15,973 nucleotides of DNA from Rhodoferax sp. (GTDB lineage Bacteria; Pseudomonadota; Gammaproteobacteria; Burkholderiales; Burkholderiaceae_C). A program made the position numbers and the translations under genes. Positions 6,847-15,100 of the stretch are shown here, piece by piece. Under the pieces are notes generated by a model. That model had not been told where the DNA came from. It worked only from the letters and a program-made list of their open reading frames with translations, and made no database searches. The stretch is taken from assembly GCA_029865675.1 (NCBI GenBank), contig JARXAU010000094.1:1-15973 (forward strand). Reading direction: 5' to 3'. Each line of letters begins with the position of its first letter. Positions within the stretch are counted from its first letter, which is position 1.

Positions 6847-7593
6847 ATGGAATTTCGCATACTGGTGGTGGAGGATGAGCCCGACATCCAAGAGCTATTG
6901 CGGCTCAATCTTTCCATGGCGGGCTACCAGGTTGACCTGGCCTCTGGCGTGGACGATGCCCGCAAGCTGATTGGTCGTACCCCGCCCGACCTGGTGCTGT
7001 GCGACTGGAACCTGCCCGGCCAGTCGGGGGTGACTTTGCTGAGCTGGCTGCGCTCAGACCCTTCGTACTTCAAGACCCCGCTCATCATGCTGACAGCGCG
7101 CGACGGTGACGATGAAAAAGTCACGGCCTTTGAGCGCGGTGCCGATGACTTTATTACCAAGCCCTTTAAAAACCGGGAGCTTTTGGCCCGCGTGGGTGCG
7201 GTGCTGCGCCGCAGTGTGGGTGTGATGCACCGCGATACCCTTGAGCTCGACGGCCTGGTGCTTAACCACGCCGAGCGCTGCATCACCGCTCGGCAGCAAA
7301 CCCTGCCCCTGGGTCCGACCGAGTACAACCTGCTGAACTACCTGATGCGCCACCCCGTGCGCGTGCACTCGCGCGACCATTTGCTGGAGCGCGTGTGGGG
7401 CAAGCGCGACGAAGTGGAAGAGCGGGTGGTGGACGTCTACGTGGGCCGCCTGCGCAAAGTGTTTGCCGCCTTGGGTCAGTCTGAACGCATAGAAACCGTG
7501 CGCTCTGCGGGCTACCGATTTGTGATTGCAGACCGCCGCCAAGCAGGTCAAGTCGGTCAAGCGGGCAAGGAAGTCCAGCCAGCTGCGCAATGA
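6847..7593 (+). CDS. OmpR/PhoB-family response regulator
   Basis: A 248-aa two-component response regulator. The receiver domain (about 3-122) has the acidic pocket E9/D10, phospho-acceptor D53 in LVLCDWNLPG, T83 in LIMLTA and K105 in FITKPF, so all phosphorylation residues are present. The winged-helix DNA-binding domain (about 128-228) has LGPTEYNLLNYLMRHP, SRDHLLERVWG, ERVVDVYVGRLRKVF and IETVRSAGYRF, which is the PhoB-like version. A Gln/Gly-rich tail of about 20 residues (QAGQVGQAGKE) is unusual. I chose the ATG at 6847 since the receiver begins at once (EFRILVVEDE); an in-frame extension to 6745 would run through the promoter region. No histidine kinase is adjacent; the gene overlaps the LuxR-type gene by four bases (ATGA). 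It is likely regulated through the upstream inverted repeat. Confidence 0.92.
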   Translation: MEFRILVVEDEPDIQELLRLNLSMAGYQVDLASGVDDARKLIGRTPPDLVLCDWNLPGQSGVTLLSWLRSDPSYFKTPLIMLTARDGDDEKVTAFERGADDFITKPFKNRELLARVGAVLRRSVGVMHRDTLELDGLVLNHAERCITARQQTLPLGPTEYNLLNYLMRHPVRVHSRDHLLERVWGKRDEVEERVVDVYVGRLRKVFAALGQSERIETVRSAGYRFVIADRRQAGQVGQAGKEVQPAAQ

Positions 7594-8393
7594 TCGACTC
7601 GCTCGATATCCCCGTCCCGGCACTGGCCGCCTTGCACCACGCGCTGGGCGCAGCCCTGCCGGTGCGCCAGCGCAGCGATCTGTTCATGTGGTCCCAAGGG
7701 GCGCTGCAGACCTGCGTGCCACACGCTCTGCTTTCGTGCACCTTGTTTGATGCCCAGGGCCAAGCGGTGCACCACGATAGCTTTTACAGCACCTTGATCG
7801 ACGCCAAAACCCTAGAAGCCGCCACAGCGCCCGAGGCCGGTCTGGGCATTGACCTGGCCCGCCACTGCCTGCAGGCCGGGCAAACCCTGTTGCACCTGGA
7901 CCGCCGCGCTGCGCCCGCAGCGGCCCCCATTAGCATGCGAGCCCAAATGCTGGAGGCCCTGCGCCAGCGCTGCAACCAGTGGGCGCTGGGCCCGGCCCTG
8001 GCGGTGTCCACCGGCACCATGCCGGGAGGTTTGGCGTCTTGCTTTGTGTTTTTTCGCCTGGCCACGCCCCTGGTGCCGCTGCACCAGGAGTTTGCGGCCC
8101 TGCTGCTGCCCCACTTGCACCTGGCGCTGTGCCGCAGCTGGGCAGCCAAAGAAGACGCCGAGCGCCGCCTAGCCGATGAGGCCTGGGCCCTGACCACCCG
8201 CCAGTTAGAGATATTGAACTGGGTGCAGCAGGGCAAAACCAATTTTGAGATTGCTTCCATTTTGGCGGTGAGCCCGCTCACCGTCAAAAACCACTTGCAA
8301 AAACTCTTTAAGCGCCTGGACGTGCACAACCGCACCCAGGCGGTGGCCAAAGTGATGAACACGCCCAGCGTGTTTCGCAAAGCCGGCAAGTAG
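7590..8393 (+). CDS. LuxR-family regulator, EpsA-like
   Basis: A 267-aa transcription factor. The N-terminal sensory part (about 15-185) has RQRSDLFMWSQGALQTCVPH (26-45) and LLLPHLHLALCRSW (171-184), which resemble the EpsA-type regulators found with exopolysaccharide and XrtB/PEP-CTERM loci (TIGR03020-like). Residues about 199-256 are a LuxR helix-turn-helix: ALTTRQLEILNWVQQGKTNF, EIASILAVSPLTVKNHLQKL, FKRLDVHNRTQAVAKV. No receiver domain is present, so it is not a standard response regulator. Its ATG lies inside the stop of the response regulator (ATGA overlap), so the two are co-translated and probably act on the same targets, most simply the secretion genes downstream. Family placement is from recall of the motif pattern. 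Confidence 0.82.
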   Translation: MIDSLDIPVPALAALHHALGAALPVRQRSDLFMWSQGALQTCVPHALLSCTLFDAQGQAVHHDSFYSTLIDAKTLEAATAPEAGLGIDLARHCLQAGQTLLHLDRRAAPAAAPISMRAQMLEALRQRCNQWALGPALAVSTGTMPGGLASCFVFFRLATPLVPLHQEFAALLLPHLHLALCRSWAAKEDAERRLADEAWALTTRQLEILNWVQQGKTNFEIASILAVSPLTVKNHLQKLFKRLDVHNRTQAVAKVMNTPSVFRKAGK

Positions 8394-8671
8394 CCCACCC
8401 CCCCCACCGGTCTGTCCGCCTGCCACGGCGCAGTCGCATTAATGAACCGAACGGACTACCCGAAGCGCTGCAATATTGGCGGCTCTTTTACAAACCCTGC
8501 GGACACTACGCAGTGTGAAAGTAAACGGCGGTCTGTGATTGCCCAACTAAACCCGCGCAAAGGCCAAATCGAGCGCGAATCCAGTTTGGTAGGCAAACGG
8601 TTCTCGGAACTTCACCCGTGGGGCTTGTTCATGGGCCCCAAGTTAACTTTAATTTTTTCCTAGGATTTGAT
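8394..8671. other. intergenic spacer / leader of the secreted-protein gene
   Basis: About 280 bases with no gene. It starts with a C-run (8395-8405). It contains ACACT/AGTGT (8503-8507, 8512-8516) and overlapping CTGCG/CGCAG arms, and a TGGGGC/GCCCCA hairpin (8619-8624, 8635-8640) followed by the palindrome AAGTTAACTT and a T-rich run (8640-8658). The ribosome-binding site AGGA (8662-8665) is well placed for the ATG at 8672. No clear -35/-10 pair stands out. Confidence 0.45.
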
Positions 8672-10306
8672 ATGAAACTCAAACTGATCGCCGTTGCAGC
8701 TTTGGCTGTGTGCGGTTCGAGCGCTTTTGCCGCGACCGTTGTTTCCAAGTGCGTTGCACCCGCCACCAGCTCGGTTGACCTGGTGACCGCCTGCGCTCCT
8801 GAAATCACCGTGTACATGGCTGGCGCTACGGCTCAACTCCCCGCCGTCACCACGCTGCTGACCACAACCGACGCCGTGTTTGACCTGACCAAGGCCCTTG
8901 CCAAGGTCAACAAGACCAACGGCCTCACTGTCAGTGCACACACCAGCATGACTGCTGCTTCTGTTACGACTTTGAACGACCTGGGCGCCAAAAACACCGA
9001 AATCTGGGTGGGCACCGGTTCTGCCAAGAGCGGCTCTGCTGGCAAGCGCATCGCCGTGGTGTACAACTACGCCAACGGTTCTTTCGCTGGCGTGAAGCAA
9101 TTGATCGAAGCCAAAGGCACTGGCGCTTTCGAAGAGAACTCTCAAGGCCTGTTGACTGCTGCGCAACAAAAAGTGGCAGCTACCCTGTCTTGCGTCCGTA
9201 CTTCTTCGTCTGACTGGGCTGCAGGAACGACTCCGACCGTCCCTGTCTACTCATGTGCTGGTAACGCTTTCAACTACCTCAAGGCAGCACCTGCCGGTGG
9301 CGTTAAGGGCGTGCAGTTGGCGCTGGCTGACGTAGCTCCAAACCAGGCTGCGCTCGGCGTGTTGACCGCTGGCAAGTGGACTGCTGCCAAGTTCCCCATG
9401 ACCGTGACCGGTATGCAAGGTTTCGGCGTGATGGTGAACGACCTCGCTTTGCAAGCTCTGATCAAGCGTGAAGTGGCCGCTGGCCGTATGGCCGCCACTT
9501 GCGACGGTGCGACCAAAGTCACTGCCCAAACCCTGACCGCTGCTTGCCAGCCCAACGTGACGCACGCTGACATGGCTGCGCTGGTGACTGGCAAGGCTAC
9601 GGCTGCTTTGATCTCTGGCGACTCCACTGACACCACTGCGATCGTTTACCACCGCCGTGTTGCCATGTCGGGCACGCAAGCATCGTCCAACATCGCATGG
9701 GCCGGCCAAGCGGCTACCGAAGGCTTCAAGGCTACTGACATCCTGGCTGGCAAAGTCAAAGCCACTGGCTTCTTGACCTTGTCTGATGTCGGTACTACTG
9801 CAGACGGCTCTGGCAATTACCTGTTGGCTTCTGCTGATGGCAAGTTCATCTCCAGTGCAAAGGTGAGCAGTAGCATGGTGATCTCCAGCGTAGCCGCTGA
9901 GACAGGAAAGTACGCTTTCGGCGTGGGCTCCTTGGAGAAGACTTGGAATGCAACCAAAGCTTCCAGCGGCATCCTTGGCGCAAGCTTCGTCAAGATCGAC
10001 GGCATCAGCCCCAACTTTGACAAAGCTGGCGCCAACGACGCCAAGCACCGCGTGGGCATGAACAATGGCTACCCCTTCCAGTTTGAAATGGTGGCTTTGA
10101 AGAACGCGCTGAACTCCAAGACTCCTGCTGTCGAATCCGTGGTTAACGCCATCGTGACCGGTATCGTGGACCCAGTCTACAACTTGGCTGGTATTGCTTA
10201 CATGGGCACGCCCGCTGTTGACGCAACAGCTGACGAAGTCGCCAAGTACGCCAAGTACACCCGTGGCGGCCTGGGCAACAACTACGCACCTTTGAGCGTC
10301 AAGTAA
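8672..10306 (+). CDS. secreted protein, remotely PstS/substrate-binding-like
   Basis: A 544-aa exported protein. A Sec signal peptide at 1-20 (KLKLIAVAALAVCGSSAFA) has an AFA cleavage site. The mature part has six cysteines, all in its first half (27, 41, 174, 195, 277, 292), fitting three disulfides. The N-terminal ITVYMAGATAQLPAVTTLL (45-63) recalls the GAGATFPAP start of phosphate-binding PstS proteins. The block LALADVAPNQ (216-224) and FPMTVTGMQGFGVMVND (241-257) recalls the PstS GASDAPL...FP..IGGV..V.N region. A remote periplasmic-binding-protein fold is therefore inferred, not proven; the ligand is unknown. Codon choice differs from the neighbours (many GCT, ACT, CGT, GGT, AAG), as in highly expressed genes. 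The start is set by AGGA at 8662 and the signal peptide. It lies between the regulators and the TPS genes. Confidence 0.7.
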   Translation: MKLKLIAVAALAVCGSSAFAATVVSKCVAPATSSVDLVTACAPEITVYMAGATAQLPAVTTLLTTTDAVFDLTKALAKVNKTNGLTVSAHTSMTAASVTTLNDLGAKNTEIWVGTGSAKSGSAGKRIAVVYNYANGSFAGVKQLIEAKGTGAFEENSQGLLTAAQQKVAATLSCVRTSSSDWAAGTTPTVPVYSCAGNAFNYLKAAPAGGVKGVQLALADVAPNQAALGVLTAGKWTAAKFPMTVTGMQGFGVMVNDLALQALIKREVAAGRMAATCDGATKVTAQTLTAACQPNVTHADMAALVTGKATAALISGDSTDTTAIVYHRRVAMSGTQASSNIAWAGQAATEGFKATDILAGKVKATGFLTLSDVGTTADGSGNYLLASADGKFISSAKVSSSMVISSVAAETGKYAFGVGSLEKTWNATKASSGILGASFVKIDGISPNFDKAGANDAKHRVGMNNGYPFQFEMVALKNALNSKTPAVESVVNAIVTGIVDPVYNLAGIAYMGTPAVDATADEVAKYAKYTRGGLGNNYAPLSVK

Positions 10307-10318
10307 TTGCCGGATGTG

Positions 10319-10379
10319 CCCACCCGTGGCGGGGCCCTGCATTTGCCAAGCGGCAACTGCAAGCCCCGTTTCGGGTGGG
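10319..10379. other. long imperfect stem-loop after the secreted-protein gene
   Basis: CCCACCCG (10319-10326) pairs with CGGGTGGG (10372-10379); inside, GGGGC (10331-10335) with GCCCC (10363-10367), TGCA (10338-10341) with TGCA (10358-10361), and TTGCC (10343-10347) with GGCAA (10352-10356), closing on a four-base loop. The hairpin starts 13 bases after the stop codon. No T-run follows (TCAAAAAAG instead), so it looks more like a 3'-end stabilising or processing structure than a simple terminator. Confidence 0.55.
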
Positions 10380-10407
10380 TCAAAAAAGTGAAATGCTCTA
10401 CGCATAG

Positions 10408-10431
10408 CAACAGCGCCCTCGGGCGCTGTTG
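10408..10431 (+). terminator. GC-rich hairpin, possible (partial) terminator before tpsB
   Basis: CAACAGCGCC (10408-10417), tetraloop CTCG, GGCGCTGTTG (10422-10431): a ten-base perfect stem. It is followed by TCGTGTAG, with only a weak T content, so intrinsic termination would be inefficient. It may let part of the transcription pass from the abundant secreted-protein message into tpsB. Confidence 0.45.
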
Positions 10432-10533
10432 TCGTGTAGCAGGCAGCGTGCTGCGCTTACCCCCGGTGAGTGCAGCCCAGTGCCAGGCTGTGCCGGTCAA
10501 ACAAACAAGGAAAGCGCCACAGGCGCGTGTGCA

Positions 10534-12114
10534 ATGATTTTTTGGAACCTCTCGGCAGCGCGCTATGGTCCGGTAGCTTTGCTGCTGGGCTGCGCTGTGC
10601 TAGCACCGCCTTGCGCGGCGCAGGAGCTGCAGTTTCCGATTTATGAGTTTGAGGTCAATGGCAACAGCCTGCTGCAGGTGGACGCACTAGAGGCCGCTGT
10701 GCTGCCCCACATGGGCGAGGCGCAAACCCTCAAGAACGTAGAGGCCGCCCGCGCAGCGCTGGCCCAGGCCTACCAAGACGCGGGCTACCTCACGGTGGTG
10801 GTCAGCATTCCAGAGCAAAACGTGGATGGTGGCGTGCTGCAGCTGCAAGTCACCGAGGCGCCGGTGGAGCGCCTGCGCGTGGTGGGCGCCCAGTACACCT
10901 TGCCCAGCGTGGTGGCCCAGCGCCTCGACCAAGCGCAAGAAGGACGGGTGCCCAACTTCACGGTGCTGCAACAGCAAATCGAGAGCGTCAACCGCTCGGC
11001 CGACATCAAGGTCTCGCCCGTGCTTAAAGCCGGCAAAACCCCCGGCACGGTGGAGGTGCAGCTTGACGTGGAAGACCAGCTGCCCCTGCATGGTTCGGCA
11101 GAAATAAGCAACCGCCAGTCGCCCAACACCACACCCACGCGGCTGTCGGCCGCGCTGCGCTATGACAACCTGTGGCAGGCCGGCCACAGCCTGGGCATGA
11201 CGATGCAAACCTCGCCCGAAAAACCCAGCGAGACCGGGGTGCTCACTGCCAACTACGTGCTGCCTTGGGGTACGGGTGGCGACGCGCTCACCACCTACTT
11301 GGTCAGTTCGCGCAGCGAATTTGCCAGCCTGGCCGGGGGCGGCAGCCTGGGTGCCTCAGACACCCTGGGTGCGCGCTATGCGCAGCAGCTGGGTGGCCAA
11401 GAGGGTCGCATCCAAAGCCTGAGCTGGGGCGCGGACTACAAGCACATATTGCAGTCGGACGTGGGTGGCCTGCGCGAGAACACCTTGCGCTACCTGCCGC
11501 TGTCGCTGGGCTACCGCAGCCTATGGCTGGGCCCGCCCCAGCCCACAGTGGTGGACGCCAGCCTGGTGCTGGGCGTGCGCGGCCTGCTGGGCAACAGCGA
11601 CCGCCAATTTGAGGCCAAGCGTGCCCAGGCCTTGTCCAGCTTTGCCGTGGCACGCGCGGGCTGGCAGGGCACGATCGACCTGCCCGGCTATGCCCAATGG
11701 ATGCTGGGGACCAAGGTGGAAGGCCAGCTGGCCTCGGGCGCCTTGCTGCCCAGCGAACAGTTTGTGGCCGGCGGCGTGGACTCGGTGCGCGGCTACCTTG
11801 AGGGCGAGCGCTCGGGCGACCAGGCACTGCGCGCCTCGTTAGAGATCAACAGCCCCAGCACCAAGCTGGGCAATATGCTGGGCTGGCGCATACGCGGCCT
11901 GGCATACATCGAGGGCGCAGTGCTGCACAACCTGGACACTGCAGCCGAGGTGACGCACTTGCTTGGCTGGGGTGTGGGTGCCCGCGTAAGCGGTCCGCGG
12001 GGCCTGAGCGTGATGCTGGACGCCGCCCAGGCCTTGGCCGACGGCGCGGTGGGTGGCGGCGGCACCAGCGCCGGTACTTGGCGTGCCAATGGCCGCGTGG
12101 GCATGGAGTTTTAA
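10534..12114 (+). CDS. TpsB outer-membrane transporter (FhaC/ShlB/HecB family)
   Basis: A 526-aa Omp85-superfamily pore that would export the TpsA protein encoded just behind it. A signal peptide covers about 1-29 (VALLLGCAVLAPPCAA). Two POTRA domains follow: about 35-110 (FPIYEFEVNGNSLL ... DGGVLQLQVTEAP) and about 111-180 (VERLRVVGAQ ... GTVEVQLDVED). The rest is a 16-strand-type beta-barrel beginning LHGSAEISNRQSPNTTPTRL. The family L6 motif VRGYLEGE (418-425) is intact, and the chain ends in phenylalanine, as expected for BAM-inserted barrels. Length is usual for the family (about 550). The ATG at 10534 was chosen because it gives a clean signal peptide; the in-frame extension to 10429 runs through the hairpin. 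Its TAA overlaps the tpsA ATG by one base. Confidence 0.92.
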   Translation: MIFWNLSAARYGPVALLLGCAVLAPPCAAQELQFPIYEFEVNGNSLLQVDALEAAVLPHMGEAQTLKNVEAARAALAQAYQDAGYLTVVVSIPEQNVDGGVLQLQVTEAPVERLRVVGAQYTLPSVVAQRLDQAQEGRVPNFTVLQQQIESVNRSADIKVSPVLKAGKTPGTVEVQLDVEDQLPLHGSAEISNRQSPNTTPTRLSAALRYDNLWQAGHSLGMTMQTSPEKPSETGVLTANYVLPWGTGGDALTTYLVSSRSEFASLAGGGSLGASDTLGARYAQQLGGQEGRIQSLSWGADYKHILQSDVGGLRENTLRYLPLSLGYRSLWLGPPQPTVVDASLVLGVRGLLGNSDRQFEAKRAQALSSFAVARAGWQGTIDLPGYAQWMLGTKVEGQLASGALLPSEQFVAGGVDSVRGYLEGERSGDQALRASLEINSPSTKLGNMLGWRIRGLAYIEGAVLHNLDTAAEVTHLLGWGVGARVSGPRGLSVMLDAAQALADGAVGGGGTSAGTWRANGRVGMEF

Positions 12115-15100
12115 TGTTGATGCGCCCCACTACCTACCTTTGCAGCCTTGCGGTGTTGCTGGCCACCGGCTCGCTGGTGTGCACTGGCGCGTGGGCGGTG
12201 GACCCCAAAGCACTGCCCGTGCAGGCACCCAACTGGGTGGCAAGAGGCACGGGTGCCAGCTACAACACTGGCGGCACTGCCGCCAAGCCAGTGGGCACCG
12301 TAGACCTGAAGAACAACGCCACGGTGCTGAACTGGAACCGCTTCAACATCGGCAAAGACGCCGCGCTGCAGTTCAACATGCCCAGCAGCACTTCGCGGGT
12401 GCTCAACAACGTGACCGGCGGTGCGCTCACGCCCACGCAAATCAACGGCATGTTGAACGCCAACGGCCAGGTCTATGTGTACGACCCGCGCGGCATTGTG
12501 TTTGGCAAGGGCTCGCAGGTGAACGTGAATTCCCTGGTGGCCAGCAGCTTGCGGGTGGACCCAGACCGGTTTATGAACGGTATCTTGGCACCGTCTGCGG
12601 ACCCGATTTTTGCCAGAGACACGGACCTAGGCGTCGGATTTATGCCAGGGGCCGTGGTGGTGCAGGGTGACATTGACGGCGACTCCTTGCAGCGCGCAGC
12701 CATTACCGCCCAGCAAAACGGCTTCATTTTGCTGGCGGCACCTGAGGTGCAAAACTCTGGTGACCTGAAGGCACCCGACGGTCAGGTGGTGTTGGCCTCG
12801 GGCAGCAAGGTGTACTTGGCTGCGCCGACGTCGGCAAAAATGCGGGGCTTCAAGGTGGAGGTATCCAGCGAAGGCTTGAGTACATTGGCCGCGTCTGCCG
12901 CCCAAGCCACCAACACCGTGGGCGGCGTCGTGGACGTGCAGCGCGGCAACGCCACGCTGGTGGGCATGGCGGTCAACCAAATGGGCACGGTGTCGGCCAC
13001 CACCTCGGTGAGCTTGAACGGCTCGATTTTCCTTCGGGCGCAAAGTGGTGCCGCCAAGGCGGATGGGGCCTTAGAAGCCTCCGCCAGCAAAGGCGGCAGC
13101 TTGACGCTAGGCCCCCGCAGTCGCACCGCGATAGCGCCTACCTTGGAAGACACCAGCACCGCTGCGGTAGCACCCGGTGGTCCGGCTTTCAAGCCATCGG
13201 AAATCGACTTGACAGGCAACACGATTGTTTTGCAAGGTGATTCGGAGGGCGGTGCCAGCGTGCGCGCGGCGGGCGCGAAGGTCGCTGTGACCGCACAGCA
13301 GAACCCGCAGGCGGCTGCTGAAGAGCCGGGTTTATCCGCGGTTGAGATGCAAGCGGGCAGTGCAATCGATGTGTCCGGCTCCACCGTGCAAATGGACATG
13401 GACCGCCACGTGATAGCTGCCGAGCTCCGCGGCACCGAACTGGCCGACAACCCCTTGTTGCGCAACTCGCCCCTGCGCGGGCAAAAAATCTATATCGACA
13501 GCCGCCAGGCGCTGGCCAAGGCGGGGCTCAACCCTGCAGACTTAAGCTCTTTGGACGGTGTGGCCAGCGGCACCCTGATTGCGGATACCAGCGGCTACCT
13601 CAAGCAAATGGAGCGCACTGTGGGCCAAAACACGACCAGGGGTGGCACGGTCACCTTTGCGTCTGACGGCACGGTCAGCCTTCAAGCCAACAGCACCGTC
13701 AATGTGAGTGGCGGCTGGGTGGACTACCAAACCGGCCATGTCAACACCACCAAGCTCACACTCAACGGCAAGATGTACGACGTCCAGACCGCGCCTGCCG
13801 ACCTGCCCTACGACGGTTTGGTGCGGTCGCCAGACAGCAGCGTCAACCTCGAGCTGGGCTACCGCCAGGGTGCCAGCGCGGGTGCGGTCGTGCTTAACGC
13901 GCCGCAGCTGGCGCTAGATGGAAAGCTTTTGGGCAGCACTGAGACCGGTGCCCGGCAGCGTGACCGCAATGCAGCGGACGCGCCGCGCGGCGCGCAGCTC
14001 ACTGTCGGCGCGCCGCTCAGCAAGGGATCAGGGGAGCCCAACGAATTGGCATTGGCACAGAAGGTCCAGCTCGCGGCCCCCAGCAAGCTTGTTCCAGACG
14101 CCACCCTAGCAGTGGACGCCACTGCCTTGGCCCAACAAGGTTTTGACACCATCACCGTGCGCAGCACGGGCGACATTGAGGTTGCCAGTGCGCTGGTCCT
14201 GAATCCCAAAGGCACATTGGACTTAGAAAGCAGAGAAAACGTCCTCTGGTGGCAAGGTGTCACAGCGCCTGGAGCGACGGTGAGGGCAAGCGCGTTACGC
14301 AGCATGGAAGTGACCGACGGTGCCGCCTTCGACTTGGCTGGCCGTTGGCAAAACGACACCCTGGCGGCCAACCCGGTGCGCGATGCAAACGGCGCACCGA
14401 TCACACCCTTCAACACCCAGGGCGGCAGCCTGAACTTGAGTGCCAATCGCTTGCTCTTGGGCAGCGCGGTGGCCATCGACGTCTCAGCCGGTGCCCAGCT
14501 TGACGCCAACAGCAAGCTGTCCGACGGCAAGGCAGGCAGCATTGAACTCAGAAGCGTGGCCCCTGGCGATAACGCATTGGACGCAAGCCTGAAATTTGAA
14601 AGTGACCTAGCGATCAAAGGCTATGCCCTCAAGAGCGGCGGCAGCTTGACCCTGAGCGGCCGCAATGTCTGGATAGACCGCGAAGCGCCGGGTGGGCGCG
14701 GGGATCCTTTGTTGGACCTGCTGCTGGCCCCGGATTTTTTCCAACAAGGCGGCTTTTCCAAGTACACCGTGGGGGGCAGCGGCAATGTGACGGTTGCGTC
14801 CAACACCGCGCTGGCACCCCGGGCCGATGCATGGTTGCTGGGCAGTGACTACGCGCTGCAAGCCTCCGGCGCTATGACCAGTGTGGCGGGTGTCACGCTA
14901 TTGCCTCTGGTAGGCCCTGCTGGTACCCGGCCGGCCACCAGTGTGACCCTGCGCGCGGACGGCAAAAAAATCGAGAATGAAGCCGTAGGCGTACTGCGCT
15001 TGGAGCAAGACGCCAGCATCACCGTAGACCCCGGCGCGAACGTGACCCTGCAGGCCATCCAGGCGCTGGAAGTACAAGGCCAAGTGCGTGCGCCTGGCGG

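Noticed and set aside
9251..10405. Long open frame (384 codons) antisense to the secreted-protein gene
   Set aside because: It mirrors the codon bias of the plus-strand gene, shows no recognisable family, and reads as low-complexity His/Ser/Gly-rich sequence.
12053..12670. Plus-strand frame of 205 codons across the tpsB/tpsA junction
   Set aside because: It is out of frame with both real genes, and the translation is R/H/Q-rich without family features; the tpsA frame starting at 12114 explains the region.
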